A stretch of 64,000 nucleotides of DNA from Deltaproteobacteria bacterium (GCA_017644045.1 JAEPMI010000008.1:248001-312000); one strand, 5' to 3'. Shown: positions 19,050 through 28,653, numbered from the stretch's first letter. Translations and numbers: made by a program. The notes: a model not told the origin generated them from the sequence alone.

Positions 19050-20759
19050 TCAGCGGCACCGCCGGCGTCGGGCGATGAGCCCGAGCACCAGTAGGCTCCA
19101 GAGCGAGCTGCTCGCGCCGTTGCCGGCGGAGCGACACGCGCAACCGGCGCCGCCATCACCGCCGCCGACGACCCGGCCCATGTCGGGGTCGCCGCTGGTG
19201 CCGCCGCCGTCGGGGTCACCGGTAGAGCCGCCCATGTCCGTGCCGCCGCCGGGGCCGACGTCGAGGCCGGGCCGCGGTCCGGCGTCCGGGGTCGTCATGG
19301 GGATGTCCATGCACTCGCCCATCATGCAGGACTGACCGTCGGGGCAGACCGCGCCGGTGCAAGCGTCCACGCAGGTGCCACCGTCGCAGTACTCGCCCAC
19401 TGCGCAGGTCACGTCGGCGCAGGCCATCTCGACGCAGCGGCCGTCCGCGAGGCACGTCTCGCCGCTGCCGCAGGGCATGAAGTCGCATCGGGTCACGCAC
19501 ATGCCGTCGGTGCACACCTGACACTCCGGGTCGCACGCGAGGCTGTCGCAGGCGTCCAAGCAGCGGCCGGCGCGGCATTCCTGGCCCGCCGGGCAGACGA
19601 CCCCGTCGCAGGCGCCCACGCAGCTGCCGCCGACGCAGCGCTCGCCTTCCAGACACTCGACGCCATCACAGGCGGCCTCGACGCAGCGACCGGAGTCACT
19701 GCAGACCTCGCCCGCGGGGCAGCTGCCCTCGAAGCAGACGTCGATGCAGAGTCCGTCGACGCAGCTCTCGAGACCGGGGCAGATGTCGTCGCCCTCGTCG
19801 GTGCTGCCGTCACAGTCGTTGTCGAGCGCATCGCAGCGCTCACCGGTCGGCTCGACCACCGACTGACACTCGGTCCCCGCGCCGACGCAGTTGGTGAGGC
19901 CGTCGGCGCAGACCCCTTGGGCGCCGGCCACCGTGCAGGCATCGCCCGCGTCCGGACACATGACGGTGCCGCTCCGGATCTGGAAACGCCACACGCCCGT
20001 CTCGCCGACGTTGGACCCGGTGCAGAGCATGTTCGCGATCCCGGCGTCCCGCGAGCCCATGATCTCGACGAAGTCCATGTCGTTGCCCGCGTCGAAGCCG
20101 GCCTGCGCTTCGGTGCCGCCGAACCCGCCCGAGCCGCCGCTCGCGTCACCGGTCTCCCACTCGCACTGGTTGTAGCGGAACTCCACGTCGAAGTCCCCGG
20201 CCGCGCCGCACCCTTCGACCGCCGTCAGGATGAGCTGGAAGCTCATGCGGTTGTCGTTGTTGCAGTTGTAGTAGCCGACCTGATCCCAGGTCACGATCAG
20301 CCGCTGGCCGGCCGTGTCGAGGTGCCACCACACGCCGTTCTCGGTCGGGTTGTGACAGGGCGAGCACACGGTGCAGGTCACGCCGACGCTGCCCTGGCAC
20401 GTCCCGCTCGTGAGCCGCCGAATGTCGACGTCGCCCCAGTACGGCGCGATCATCGGTCGGTCGGCGACCGGGAACGCGTTCGGCGTGAAGGTGGACAGGC
20501 GGTCCGAGAACGAGATGTTCCCGTTCGTGTTCACGTAGATGCTGGTGTGCGTCGTGTCGAAGAAGCGCAGCCCGCTGGGGAACACCGGCGTGATGTCGAT
20601 GACCGCGGACGAGCCGTCATCATTCGGGCTGAGGCACGAGGTGCCATAGCCGACCGTCCCTCCGAACCCGTTGACGAGTGAGGCCTGCGCGGCCCCCGTC
20701 GACGCTTGGAGAAGACAGAGGAGTGACGCGAGCGTCGCGAGGGGGAGGATGCGAAGCAT
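19050..20759 (-). CDS. Secreted NIDO-domain, Cys-rich repeat protein with MYXO-CTERM-like tail
   Basis: 569 residues from ATG 20759; an in-frame GTG at 20774 is less likely. A signal peptide ('LPLATLASLLCLLQASTGAAQA') is followed by a NIDO-like domain ('SIYVNTNGNISF', 'PMIAPYWGDVDIRR', 'ENGVWWHLDTAGQRLIVTWDQVG'). Then comes a long series of Cys-rich units of about 25-35 residues built on 'C..G..C..GEVCSDSGRCVEA'-type patterns. After a Gly/Asp/Pro linker the C-terminus ends 'GCACRSAGNGASSSLWSLL' plus a hydrophobic stretch and Arg cluster, which is MYXO-CTERM-like. Such tails are thought to be cut at the Cys for surface anchoring. It is probably a surface adhesin or matrix protein. Confidence 0.85.
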   Translation of the reverse strand: MLRILPLATLASLLCLLQASTGAAQASLVNGFGGTVGYGTSCLSPNDDGSSAVIDITPVFPSGLRFFDTTHTSIYVNTNGNISFSDRLSTFTPNAFPVADRPMIAPYWGDVDIRRLTSGTCQGSVGVTCTVCSPCHNPTENGVWWHLDTAGQRLIVTWDQVGYYNCNNDNRMSFQLILTAVEGCGAAGDFDVEFRYNQCEWETGDASGGSGGFGGTEAQAGFDAGNDMDFVEIMGSRDAGIANMLCTGSNVGETGVWRFQIRSGTVMCPDAGDACTVAGAQGVCADGLTNCVGAGTECQSVVEPTGERCDALDNDCDGSTDEGDDICPGLESCVDGLCIDVCFEGSCPAGEVCSDSGRCVEAACDGVECLEGERCVGGSCVGACDGVVCPAGQECRAGRCLDACDSLACDPECQVCTDGMCVTRCDFMPCGSGETCLADGRCVEMACADVTCAVGEYCDGGTCVDACTGAVCPDGQSCMMGECMDIPMTTPDAGPRPGLDVGPGGGTDMGGSTGDPDGGGTSGDPDMGRVVGGGDGGAGCACRSAGNGASSSLWSLLVLGLIARRRRCR

Positions 20760-20801
20760 CCTGTGAGGATACACAAAACCCGAACGGCTCGCTCGGTCGC
20801 G

Positions 20802-21680
20802 TCAGCGTTCGGCGATGGCCTCCGCCATGGCGACGAGTCGGTGAGCCGCGACTACATGTAGGTTCTCGATGAGCTTTCCATCGACCAGGACCACGCCCTT
20901 GCCCTCGGCCTCGGCGGCCGCGTGGGCCTCGATGATGCGGCGAGAGAAGGCCACCTGCGCCTCGCTGGGCGCGAAGGCGGTGTTGGCGGCCTCGAGCTGC
21001 TTGGGGTGGATGAGCGTCTTGCCGTCGAAGCCGAGCTCGACGCCCTGCTGGCAGCTGGCCGCGAAGCCCTCGGCGTCGTTCAGGTCCAGGTAGACCCCGT
21101 CGAGAATGGCCAAGCCGGCGGCGCGGGCCGCGAGCAAGCAGGTGCTCAGGCCGGTCAGCAGCGGAAGGCGCATCGGCGTGTGCGCGGCGTGCAGGTCCTT
21201 GGCGAGGTCACTCGTGCCCATCACGAAGCCGGCGAGGCGCGGGGTCGCGTCGGCGATGGACTCTGCTCGGAGGATGCCGCGCGGCGTCTCCATCATGCAC
21301 CAGAGCGTCAGCTCGGCCGGCGCGCCGGCGGCGTCGAGGAGCGCCTCCGCCTTCCGCACCGTCTCCGCGGACTCGACCTTCGGGAGCAACACGGCGTCCG
21401 CGCCGGCCTTCGCCGCCGCGGCCAGGTCCGCCTCGCCCCACTCGGTGTCGAGACCGTTCACGCGCAGCAGGATCTCGCGGTGGCCGTAGCCGCCTTCGGC
21501 GAGCGCCGCGACGACCTGCTCGCGCGCCTCGGCCTTCTGACCCGGGCTCACCGCGTCTTCGAGGTCCAGGATCAGACCGTCGGCGTCGAGCGTGCGGCCC
21601 TTCTCGAGCGCGCGCGCGTTCGAGCCCGGCATGTAGAGCACGCTCCGGCGGGGGCGCGCGTCGGCGTTCGTGTCGGTCAC
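20802..21680 (-). CDS. HpcH/HpaI (CitE-like) CoA-ester lyase
   Basis: 292 residues. The GTG start at 21680 overlaps the upstream stop as GTGA, and the protein begins '[19 protein letters not shown]'. The CitE-type signatures are '[20 protein letters not shown]', '[18 protein letters not shown]', '[16 protein letters not shown]', 'LLPKVES' and '[10 protein letters not shown]'. The Glu and Asp residues in 'DLEDAV' and 'METP' bind the divalent metal and substrate carboxylate. Family members cleave or form (S)-malyl-CoA, citramalyl-CoA or related esters. It pairs with a second, longer member of the same superfamily immediately upstream, so the two probably act in successive steps of one acyl-CoA pathway. 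Confidence 0.85.
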   Translation of the reverse strand: MTDTNADARPRRSVLYMPGSNARALEKGRTLDADGLILDLEDAVSPGQKAEAREQVVAALAEGGYGHREILLRVNGLDTEWGEADLAAAAKAGADAVLLPKVESAETVRKAEALLDAAGAPAELTLWCMMETPRGILRAESIADATPRLAGFVMGTSDLAKDLHAAHTPMRLPLLTGLSTCLLAARAAGLAILDGVYLDLNDAEGFAASCQQGVELGFDGKTLIHPKQLEAANTAFAPSEAQVAFSRRIIEAHAAAEAEGKGVVLVDGKLIENLHVVAAHRLVAMAEAIAER

Positions 21681-22729
21681 AGCCCGTACGCTTCCTTCAG
21701 CTCCGGGTCGTTGGCGGAGAGCGCGGTCGCGAGCTCGACCATCACGCGGCACTGCTTCACCGTGGCGTCGTCCTGCATCTTGCCGTCGATCATCACCGCG
21801 CCGGTGCCGTCGCCCATCTCGTCGATGACGCGCTTGGCCCACCTCACCTCGTCGACCGGCGGGCTGAAGACCTTCTTCGCGATCCCGATCTGCACCGGGT
21901 GGAGCGACCAGGCGCCGACGCAGCCGAGCAGGAAGGCGTTCCGGAACTGGTCCTCGCACGCGACGGTGTCGCGGATGTCGCCGAAGGGACCGTAGTAGGG
22001 GAGGATGCCGTGCGCGTTGCAGGCGTCGACCATGCGCGCGATCGTGTAGTGCCAGAGGTCCTGCTGGTAGGTCGCGCGCGGGGCCTCCGCGTCGTCGGCG
22101 TTCGGATCCTCGCGGACGAGGTAGCCCGGGTGGCCCCCGCCGACGCGCGTGGTCTTCATGCGCCGCGACGCGGCCAGGTCCGCCGGTCCGAGGCTGAGCC
22201 CCTGCATGCGCGGGCTGGCGCCGCAGATGTCCTCGACGTTCGCCACGCCGAGCGCGGTCTCGAGGATCGCGTGCACCAAGATGGGCTTCGTCAGACCGTG
22301 CTTGGCTTCGAGCTGCGCGAGCAGTCGGTCGACGTAGTGGATGTCCCAGGGGCCCTCGACCTTCGGCACCATGATCACGTCGAGCTTGTCGCCGACCTCG
22401 GCGATGATCTGCTGGACGTCGTCGAGGAACCAGGGGCTGTCCAGGCTGTTCACCCGCGTCCAGAGCTGGGTCTCACCGAAGTCGTTGGCCTTGGCGATGG
22501 CGATGAAGCCCTCGCGCGCGGCGATCTTCCGATCGGCCGCGACCGCGTCCTCGAGGTTGCCGAGGAGCACGTCGACCTTCGCGGCGATCGACGGGGCCTT
22601 CGCCGCCATTTTCTCGTTCGAGGGGTCGAAGAAATGAATCATGCGCGAGGGCCGAAAGGGCACCTCGCGCACGGGGTCGGGCGCGCCCAGAGCGAGCGGC
22701 CGGAAGAAGTCCTTGGGGCTGCGGATCAT
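21677..22729 (-). CDS. Malyl-CoA lyase-like HpcH/HpaI family enzyme (long form)
   Basis: 350 residues, about the length of (S)-malyl-CoA / beta-methylmalyl-CoA lyases and longer than CitE. Motifs are '[18 protein letters not shown]', '[15 protein letters not shown]' (metal and CoA contacts), '[13 protein letters not shown]', '[16 protein letters not shown]' and '[14 protein letters not shown]'. Such enzymes cleave malyl-CoA to acetyl-CoA and glyoxylate, or run in reverse, in the ethylmalonyl-CoA pathway, 3-hydroxypropionate cycle or serine cycle. No other gene of those pathways is visible here, so the physiological substrate is inference. GTGA overlap with the downstream CitE-like gene. Confidence 0.82.
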   Translation of the reverse strand: MIRSPKDFFRPLALGAPDPVREVPFRPSRMIHFFDPSNEKMAAKAPSIAAKVDVLLGNLEDAVAADRKIAAREGFIAIAKANDFGETQLWTRVNSLDSPWFLDDVQQIIAEVGDKLDVIMVPKVEGPWDIHYVDRLLAQLEAKHGLTKPILVHAILETALGVANVEDICGASPRMQGLSLGPADLAASRRMKTTRVGGGHPGYLVREDPNADDAEAPRATYQQDLWHYTIARMVDACNAHGILPYYGPFGDIRDTVACEDQFRNAFLLGCVGAWSLHPVQIGIAKKVFSPPVDEVRWAKRVIDEMGDGTGAVMIDGKMQDDATVKQCRVMVELATALSANDPELKEAYGL

Positions 22730-22766
22730 GCGCGGGGCATAGCACCCCGCGGACGATCGCGCTGGC

Positions 22767-23144
22767 TCAGGCGTGCGTCACGTGACCCTGAGGCGCGTGC
22801 CAGACGTGCCGGTACCAGTAGAGGGGCAGGCTGAGCGGCGCCGCGAGGATCCAGCTGAAGACCCAAGCGATCTTGCGTTCGAGCGAGAAGCGGCCGCTCT
22901 TCAGCATCCAACCACCGAAGACCAGCATCAGCAGACCGGTCCAGAGGATGTTGAAGTAGCCGAGCGCCATTCGCGTCGCGCCCTCGGTGAGCAGCGCCGC
23001 GATCAACGACGCGGCCGGCACGAGGGCGACGGCGCCGAGCACGAGGCGGGGGAGGGAGCTCTGGTGGATCGGGGCGTGCGCGTTCTGCAGGGAGGCCTGC
23101 GCGCGCTTCATGCGCGCGGGATGGGTGTTGGTGAGAGTGGACAT
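22767..23144 (-). CDS. Small integral membrane protein, unknown function
   Basis: 125 residues from ATG 23144 ('[16 protein letters not shown]'), chosen because the longer frame runs into the divergent mscS promoter. Hydrophobic stretches are visible at '[19 protein letters not shown]', '[19 protein letters not shown]' and '[19 protein letters not shown]', so two or three membrane helices. It ends in a His-rich tail ('[13 protein letters not shown]'). No family is recognised. It precedes the malyl-CoA lyase-like gene on the same strand with a gap of 37 bases. Confidence 0.6.
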   Translation of the reverse strand: MSTLTNTHPARMKRAQASLQNAHAPIHQSSLPRLVLGAVALVPAASLIAALLTEGATRMALGYFNILWTGLLMLVFGGWMLKSGRFSLERKIAWVFSWILAAPLSLPLYWYRHVWHAPQGHVTHA

Positions 23145-23274
23145 GCCCGACAGTGGTGCAGAGAGCGTGCCGGGCATCCAGCCTGGTCGTGCCCCGGTCA
23201 CGCACGGGATCTCGAGGCGAAACGCCACGGGCCACCCCCACGGTGGGACAGGGGCGACCCACCTGTTACGAGCG

Positions 23275-23288
23275 CGGTCGCTCGACCG
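23275..23288. promoter_or_regulatory. Palindromic site upstream of mscS
   Basis: CGGTCG-CT-CGACCG, a perfect 6-bp inverted repeat 42 bases before the mscS start, in the 185-base divergent region. A possible operator; no supporting regulator is known. Confidence 0.3.
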
Positions 23289-23329
23289 TCTCGATCCCCG
23301 ACCCCAAACCGCTCGGGTCGGGAGGACGA

Positions 23330-24241
23330 ATGGATTACGCGGAGCTCTGGGAGACGCTGAGCGAGAAGCTCGAAGCGTGGGTGCACAAGGCCGTCGAGAT
23401 GCTGCCCAACATCGGGATGGCTCTGGTCGTGGGCATCGTGCTCACGTTCATCGCGAAGGGCGTGCGCAAGGCGATCGCCAAGGGTCTGAAGAAGACCCGG
23501 ATGGCCGACTCCGCGCGCGACCTCCTGGTGAGCCTCGTCCACTTCGGGATGTTGGTCGCCACGCTCATGGTCACCCTCAGCATCCTCGACCTCAACGGCG
23601 TGGTGACCTCCATTCTCGCCGGTGCCGGTGTGGTCGGGCTGGCCCTCGGCTTCGCCTTTCAGGACCTCGCGGCCAACTTCATCAGCGGCATCGGACTCTC
23701 GGTGCGCCACCCTTTCGAGCTCGGTGACATCATCGAGACGAACGACGTGATCGGCGTGGTGGAGGTCCTCGACCTGCGCACGACCGTGCTTCGCACCTTC
23801 GATGGGAAGCGCATCATCGTGCCCAACAAGAAGATCTTCCAAGAGCTGCTGATCAACCACACCGACAACGATCACAAGCGCATGGATCTGGTGTGCGGTG
23901 TCGGCTACGGCAGTGACCTCGAGAAGGTGAAGGCGATCACGGTCGAAGCACTGCGGAACGTCGAGAGCCGGGCCGACGAGCACGAGCCGGGCTTCTTCTT
24001 CACCGAGTTCGGCGACAGCTCGATCAACTTCGTCGCCACCATCTGGTTCGCCTATCACTCACAGAAGGACCTGCTCCAGTGTCAGTCGGACGCGATCATC
24101 GCGGTGAAGCGAGCGTTCGACGACAATGGCGTGGTGATCCCGTTCCCGATTCGCACGCTCGACTTCGATCCGGATGGCGGAACGAAGCTCGACGCGATGC
24201 TCTCTTCCAAGGGAGACGCCGATGACCGAGCCCAAGCCTGA
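23330..24241 (+). CDS. mscS: MscS-family small-conductance mechanosensitive channel
   Basis: 303 residues, close to the size of E. coli MscS (286). The ATG at 23330 follows a strong ribosome binding site (GGAGG at 23321-23325). Three N-terminal hydrophobic segments lead to the pore helix signature 'AGVVGLALGFAFQDLAANF', the Gly/Ala-packed TM3 of MscS. The cytoplasmic beta domain follows ('FELGDIIETNDVIGVVEVL', 'TFDGKRIIVPNKKIF') and then the alpha/beta domain. It opens under membrane tension to release solutes on hypo-osmotic shock. The stop overlaps the next gene by 20 bases, so they are probably an operon. Confidence 0.92.
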   Translation: MDYAELWETLSEKLEAWVHKAVEMLPNIGMALVVGIVLTFIAKGVRKAIAKGLKKTRMADSARDLLVSLVHFGMLVATLMVTLSILDLNGVVTSILAGAGVVGLALGFAFQDLAANFISGIGLSVRHPFELGDIIETNDVIGVVEVLDLRTTVLRTFDGKRIIVPNKKIFQELLINHTDNDHKRMDLVCGVGYGSDLEKVKAITVEALRNVESRADEHEPGFFFTEFGDSSINFVATIWFAYHSQKDLLQCQSDAIIAVKRAFDDNGVVIPFPIRTLDFDPDGGTKLDAMLSSKGDADDRAQA

Positions 24242-25190
24242 CCTCTACGACGAGAACGCCACCTCGAAGGGGATGCTCCGCGCCACCATCATTCTCGGTC
24301 GGCCGGAGCCGACGGACGCACAGACCGAGATCCTGGAGACCCTGCTCGCCAGCCGACCGGGGTGGGTGCTCGAGACGATCGGCGACGAGTGGCCGCCCGA
24401 CGAGCTCGCGCGCGCGGCGCTGGAGGCGGGCGCCGAGATGCTGGTCGCCGCCGGCGGCGACGGGACGGTCTCCGCGGTCGCCGGTGTGCTCGCCGCGGCC
24501 GAGTCCGAGGTCCCGATGGCGATCCTTCCCTTCGGCACGGCGAACGACTTCGCCCGGACCATCGGAGTGCTCGCGATGGACGAGGCGCTCGCGGCCCTCG
24601 ACGCGGCCGACGAGCACGCCATGGACATCATCCGAGTGCGCTCCGTCGATGGCGACGAACGCTTCGTCCTCAACGTCGCCAACGGCGGTCTGGCGTGGGA
24701 CATCGGCGACTCTCTCGACGGGGAGAAGAAGGGGCGATGGGGAGCGTTGGCCTACGCCCGTGGCGCCCTGGACGTGCTCGCGTCGCGCGTGGTGCACCAG
24801 GTCGCCATCCAGGTGGACGAGGAGCCGGCCCAGCGGCGGGAGGTGCTGACGGTCGCGGTCTCGAGCGGGCGCACCTGCGGCGGCGGGCTCATGATCGCCC
24901 CCACCGCCGACCCCGAGGACGGAGTGCTCGAGGTCACCCTCCTGGGCGACGTGCCCCCCGCCACCGCCGCGGCCCTCGCCACGCGCATGCGGCTCGGGGC
25001 CGTGCCCGTCGACGACTCGCTGGAGCGCTTCCTCGGCAAGCAGGTGACCATCGACAGCGACCCCCCGATGCGTTTCGTCCTGGACGGTGAGCTCGTCCCG
25101 GAGAGTCAGGTCACGTTTTCGATCGTCCCGAACGCCGTCCGAATCTGGGTCGGGGCGGGCTACCGCCGGGAGCCGTCCATCCCCGACTGA
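24222..25190 (+). CDS. Diacylglycerol/lipid kinase family protein (YegS-like)
   Basis: 322 residues from ATG 24222, preceded by GGGAGA and overlapping the mscS stop by 20 bases. The DAGK catalytic signatures are clear: 'AAGGDGTVSAVAGVL' (nucleotide-binding GGDGT) and 'AILPFGTANDFART'. C-terminal beta-sandwich motifs include 'FVLNVANGGLAWD' and 'FVLDGEL' with an acidic metal site. The family phosphorylates diacylglycerol, sphingoid or phosphatidylglycerol lipids with ATP at the inner membrane face. Coupling to an MscS channel suggests a membrane-lipid or envelope-stress setting. A hairpin follows the stop. Confidence 0.88.
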   Translation: MTEPKPDLYDENATSKGMLRATIILGRPEPTDAQTEILETLLASRPGWVLETIGDEWPPDELARAALEAGAEMLVAAGGDGTVSAVAGVLAAAESEVPMAILPFGTANDFARTIGVLAMDEALAALDAADEHAMDIIRVRSVDGDERFVLNVANGGLAWDIGDSLDGEKKGRWGALAYARGALDVLASRVVHQVAIQVDEEPAQRREVLTVAVSSGRTCGGGLMIAPTADPEDGVLEVTLLGDVPPATAAALATRMRLGAVPVDDSLERFLGKQVTIDSDPPMRFVLDGELVPESQVTFSIVPNAVRIWVGAGYRREPSIPD

Positions 25191-25193
25191 TGT

Positions 25194-25223
25194 GGCGAGT
25201 CCCCAGCTTCGGGGCGACTTGCC
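25194..25223 (+). terminator. Hairpin after the lipid kinase gene
   Basis: Imperfect stem GGCGAGTCCCC / GGGGCGACTTGCC (one G-T pair, a small bulge) with loop AGCTTC, 4 bases after the stop. It is a probable 3' boundary for the mscS-kinase pair; no T-tract is present. Confidence 0.5.
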
Positions 25224-25317
25224 CCACTCGGGCACCCGTTTTCCTCGACGGAGTGTCGGCACGCCGCTTGCGTGAGGTCTGGTCGAACGGCAGCTACTTG
25301 GCCGCCGCCCCGCCCAT

Positions 25318-26202
25318 TTGGAAAACCTCAACTACAACCACCTCTTCTACTTCCATGTGGTGGCCGAGACTGGCTCGCTCGGCGCGGCTGCCCGACGACT
25401 CTCGGTCACCAAACCCACGATCAGCACTCAGGTGCGGCAGCTCGAGGACTTCCTCGGTGAGCCGCTCTTCGATCGGCGCGGCGGGCGGCTCCGGCTGAAC
25501 GACGCCGGCGAGCGGGCGCATCGACACACGCGAACGATGTTCGAAGCGGGGCGGGCGCTCGCGCACCAGTTCCTCGGGAAACCGCCGACGGACCCGAGCG
25601 TCCTCCGGATCGGCGTGGCGCCCTCGGTGTCGCGGGTCCTCGCTCGTGAGTTCTTCGTGCCGCTGCTCCGGCTCGAGGAGTCCCGCCTTCGGATCCGTGC
25701 AGGGGAGGGCGGTTCGCTCCGGCGGGCGCTGCAGGCCGGTGAGCTCGACCTCGTGATCGCGGAGTCCGAGCCGGACAACGCCGAGGCCCTCGGCATCGGC
25801 TACGAGGCCATCTCCGATCGACGGATGCTGGCCATCGTGGGCACGGACGGCCCGGACGGTGAGCTGAGCGACGTGCTCTCCGAGCGACCCCTCTTCCACT
25901 ATCCGGAGGGCACGCCCGAGCGCTGGGCGATCGACCAGTACCTCCAGGCGGACGGCATCGAGCCCAGCGTCGTGGGCGAGACCGACGACGCGACCACCTT
26001 GCTCGAGCTCGCCTCCACCGGGCGATGCGTGGCCTTCGTGCCCAACACCGTCGCGCGCTACCGATTGGAGCGCCGCGAGGCACGGATCCTCGCCGAGGTG
26101 CCGCGGTTGCGGAAGCGCGTCTATGCGCTCTTCACCCAACAATCCTCGTCCGACCTCGTCGGACGAGCCGTGTCACTCCTCCGAGAAGCCGGCCAAGCCT
26201 GA
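25318..26202 (+). CDS. LysR-family transcriptional regulator (NhaR-like)
   Basis: 294 residues with a TTG start ('MENLNYNHLFYFHVVAETG'). The winged helix-turn-helix is typical of LysR ('GSLGAAARRLSVTKPTIST', 'QVRQLEDFLGEPLFDRR'). The remainder is the periplasmic-binding-like effector domain ('LRIGVAPSVSRVLAREF', 'ELDLVIAESEPDN'). The opening 'LNYNHLFYF' and the wing resemble NhaR. The stop is one base before the ATG of the VTT-amidoligase gene. A LysR gene reading in the same direction as, and leading, its targets is less common than the divergent layout and suggests it is co-expressed with the amidoligase operon. Confidence 0.88.
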   Translation: MENLNYNHLFYFHVVAETGSLGAAARRLSVTKPTISTQVRQLEDFLGEPLFDRRGGRLRLNDAGERAHRHTRTMFEAGRALAHQFLGKPPTDPSVLRIGVAPSVSRVLAREFFVPLLRLEESRLRIRAGEGGSLRRALQAGELDLVIAESEPDNAEALGIGYEAISDRRMLAIVGTDGPDGELSDVLSERPLFHYPEGTPERWAIDQYLQADGIEPSVVGETDDATTLLELASTGRCVAFVPNTVARYRLERREARILAEVPRLRKRVYALFTQQSSSDLVGRAVSLLREAGQA

Positions 26203-26203
26203 C

Positions 26204-27916
26204 ATGGGGACGCTATCCCATCCGGCCCTGAAGAGGGCCGACGGCCCTCGGATTCCGTCCGGTCGCCTCGTCGGATTGCTCGTGGTCGTCGCCCTCGCGG
26301 TGGCGCTCGTGACGAACGCCGAGGCGCTGCTCGCCTGGGCGGACTCGTTCGAGGAAGCGCTCGGGCCGTGGGCGCCGGTGGTCTTCGGCCTCATCGGCGC
26401 GTTGCTGGTCGCTGCGACCGGTCCCGCGAGCCTGGTGAACCTGGGCGCGGGCGCGCTCTTCGGTCTCGGCATCGGGACGGCCACCGCGTTCGGGGCCGGT
26501 CTGCTCGGCTCGACCATCGCCTACGGCGTCGCGCGGCTCCTCGGCGGGCGACGGAGCGCTGCCTTCGCCGAGCGGCACCCGTGGTTCGGCGTGCTCCGCA
26601 AGCGACTGGCCAGTGACGGCAAGCTCGCGCTCGGCTTGCGGCTCAGTCCGGTTATCCCGCTCGCGTTGAGCAGCTACGCCTTCGGGCTGGCTCGCATGCG
26701 CCCGCGCCTCTTCTTCGGTACCGCGCCGGCGATGCTTCCGCCGCTCTTCCTCTACGTGGCGGCTGGCGCGATGGCACGCGGCGTCTGGCGCGGGGGCGAC
26801 CGGCCCTGGTGGGAGTGGGCCATCCTCGGGCTCGGCGCGATCGCGACCTGCGCCGTGATGGTGCGAGTCTCGCGGACCATTCGCGAAGCGATCCGTGAGG
26901 CGAAGCAGCGGGACTCGTCCGCCGATCGGATCGAGGCCACCGCACCAGTCGCCGAGCGCGATGGCGAGCGACGCCGCGTGGGCGTGGAGATCGAGCTCGG
27001 CGGTGTGAGCGTGGACGACTGCGCCGCGGCCGTCGCGGCCCACTTCGGCGGCGAGGTCGATCGCCACCACGAGGGCGAGGCCATCGTGGAAGGCGAGCTC
27101 GGGAGCTTTCGAGTGGAGCTCGACTCGCGGCCCATCAAGGCGCTCGCGGCCGAGCGCGAAGCGAACCCCGTCGACTCGCAGGCCGAGATGAGCGCGCAGA
27201 TCGACGACCTCAAGAACCGCGTGCTCATCGGCCTCGCCGAGCCTTTCGTTCCCGTCGAGATCGTGACGCCGCCGCTCGACTTCGACCAGCTCGGCGTTCT
27301 CGACGAGCTGGTGGCGGACTTGCGCGAGCAGGGCGCTCGCGGAACCCACGACCGTGTGTTCTATGCGTTCGGCGTGCACTTCAACCCGGAGGTCCCCTCG
27401 ACCGACCCTGCGAGCGTTCTCGCGCACATGCGGGCGTTCTTCCTCCTCCGCGATTGGATCCGCCGAGAGGGCGACACCGATCTGGCGCGCAGGGTCACAC
27501 CGCACATCGAGCCGCACCCGGACGCGCTGGTCGAGCGCTTCATGGACCCCGACTACGCCCCTTCGCTCGAGGCGCTCATCGACGACTACCTCCGGCTCAG
27601 CCCGACGCGAAACCGCGACCTCGACATGCTCCCGCTCTTCGCGCACCTCGACGAGGAGCGCGTGCGAGCCGTCCTTCCGGACGAGAAGATCAACCCACGC
27701 CCCACGTTCCACTATCGCCTTCCCAACTCGCAGGTCGGAGACCCCGACTGGCGCGTCTCCGACGAGTGGCGGAGCTGGCTCCTGGTGGAGCAGCTCGCGC
27801 ACGATCGCGACCGACTGCAGCAGTGGATGGCCGACTGGCGCGCCCACCGCGACGACCCGCTGGGCGAGCTGATGCGTCCGTGGGTAGACCTGGTCGACGA
27901 GCGGCTCCGGGCGTGA
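26204..27916 (+). CDS. VTT-domain membrane protein fused to an amidoligase (COOH-NH2 ligase)
   Basis: 570 residues. Residues ~20-235 are a VTT (TVP38/TMEM64, SNARE-associated) membrane domain: four to six hydrophobic stretches and the family motif 'LGLRLSPVIPLALSSYAFG'. After a basic linker, residues ~260-565 match the amidoligase_2 family, related to glutamine synthetase-type ligases: 'RRVGVEIELGG', 'FRVELDSRPIK', 'FVPVEIVTPPLDFDQL', 'YAFGVHFNPEVP' and 'NPRPTFHYRLPNS'. Such enzymes are predicted to join a carboxylate to an amine with ATP. Fusion to a VTT domain would place the ligase at the inner membrane face. The stop overlaps a glutamine amidotransferase-like gene (GTGA), a partner known for this family. 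The substrate is unknown. Confidence 0.8.
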   Translation: MGTLSHPALKRADGPRIPSGRLVGLLVVVALAVALVTNAEALLAWADSFEEALGPWAPVVFGLIGALLVAATGPASLVNLGAGALFGLGIGTATAFGAGLLGSTIAYGVARLLGGRRSAAFAERHPWFGVLRKRLASDGKLALGLRLSPVIPLALSSYAFGLARMRPRLFFGTAPAMLPPLFLYVAAGAMARGVWRGGDRPWWEWAILGLGAIATCAVMVRVSRTIREAIREAKQRDSSADRIEATAPVAERDGERRRVGVEIELGGVSVDDCAAAVAAHFGGEVDRHHEGEAIVEGELGSFRVELDSRPIKALAAEREANPVDSQAEMSAQIDDLKNRVLIGLAEPFVPVEIVTPPLDFDQLGVLDELVADLREQGARGTHDRVFYAFGVHFNPEVPSTDPASVLAHMRAFFLLRDWIRREGDTDLARRVTPHIEPHPDALVERFMDPDYAPSLEALIDDYLRLSPTRNRDLDMLPLFAHLDEERVRAVLPDEKINPRPTFHYRLPNSQVGDPDWRVSDEWRSWLLVEQLAHDRDRLQQWMADWRAHRDDPLGELMRPWVDLVDERLRA

Positions 27917-28653
27917 GTCGACCGCTCATCGGCGTCACGGGTCCCGAGCACTACCGCCTCAGCCCGGCATGGGTGATGACTCGCCTGGCGCTCTTTCGCG
28001 CCGGTGCGCGGGCCGTTCGCCTTCCTCCCCATGGCGACCCGACGCGCGTGCAGGAGCTGGATGGCGTGGTCGTGGGTGGTGGCGCGGACGTGCATCCTTC
28101 GCTCTTCGGTCAGCCCATTCTCGCCAGCGCGCCCTCCTTCGACCGACAGCGCGATCGATTCGAGCTCGAGCTCCTGCGGCTCGCCTGGCGAGCAGGTCTG
28201 CCGGTGCTCGCCATCTGCCGCGGAATGCAGCTGATGAACGTGTGCTTCGGCGGAACGCTCGACCAGAACGTCTGGCAGGGGGTCGAGGGGGACACGCGCA
28301 ACACGCCGAGAGCGCAGCATCCGGTGCGGATCGCGGAGGAGGGGCTCCTGCGAGAGGTCGTTCGCCGTGATACGATCGAGGTCAATCGAATCCACCGCCA
28401 GGCGGTCGACCAGCTCGGTGACGGGCTGCGAGTGACCGCGCGCGGCCTCGCGGGCGTGGCTCAGGCGATCGAGCCGACGGTCACCGATCGCTGGTGGCTC
28501 GGCGTCCAGTGGCACCCCGAGTACCTCTGGCGGCACCGGACTCACCAACGACTCTTTCGGCGCCTGCGCGAAGAAGCGCATGCCCGGCGAGTGCGTCGAC
28601 GTCGCTCGACCGACGCCGCGCTCGCGGCCTTCGAACGATTGGAGAACGCATGA
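27913..28653 (+). CDS. Class I glutamine amidotransferase-like hydrolase (peptidase C26)
   Basis: 246 residues from a GTG that overlaps the amidoligase stop. The nucleophile elbow is 'LAICRGMQLMNVCFGG' (Cys in CRGxQ), and the His-Glu pair is in 'WWLGVQWHPEYLWRH'. 'VVVGGGADVHPSLFG' is the typical gamma-glutamyl hydrolase N-terminal loop. The fold hydrolyses gamma-glutamyl amides (PuuD/folylpolyglutamate hydrolase type) or supplies ammonia. Paired with an amidoligase it may remove or edit the amide bond the ligase makes, or feed it nitrogen. The stop overlaps the next ATG (ATGA). Confidence 0.85.
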   Translation: MSRPLIGVTGPEHYRLSPAWVMTRLALFRAGARAVRLPPHGDPTRVQELDGVVVGGGADVHPSLFGQPILASAPSFDRQRDRFELELLRLAWRAGLPVLAICRGMQLMNVCFGGTLDQNVWQGVEGDTRNTPRAQHPVRIAEEGLLREVVRRDTIEVNRIHRQAVDQLGDGLRVTARGLAGVAQAIEPTVTDRWWLGVQWHPEYLWRHRTHQRLFRRLREEAHARRVRRRRSTDAALAAFERLENA

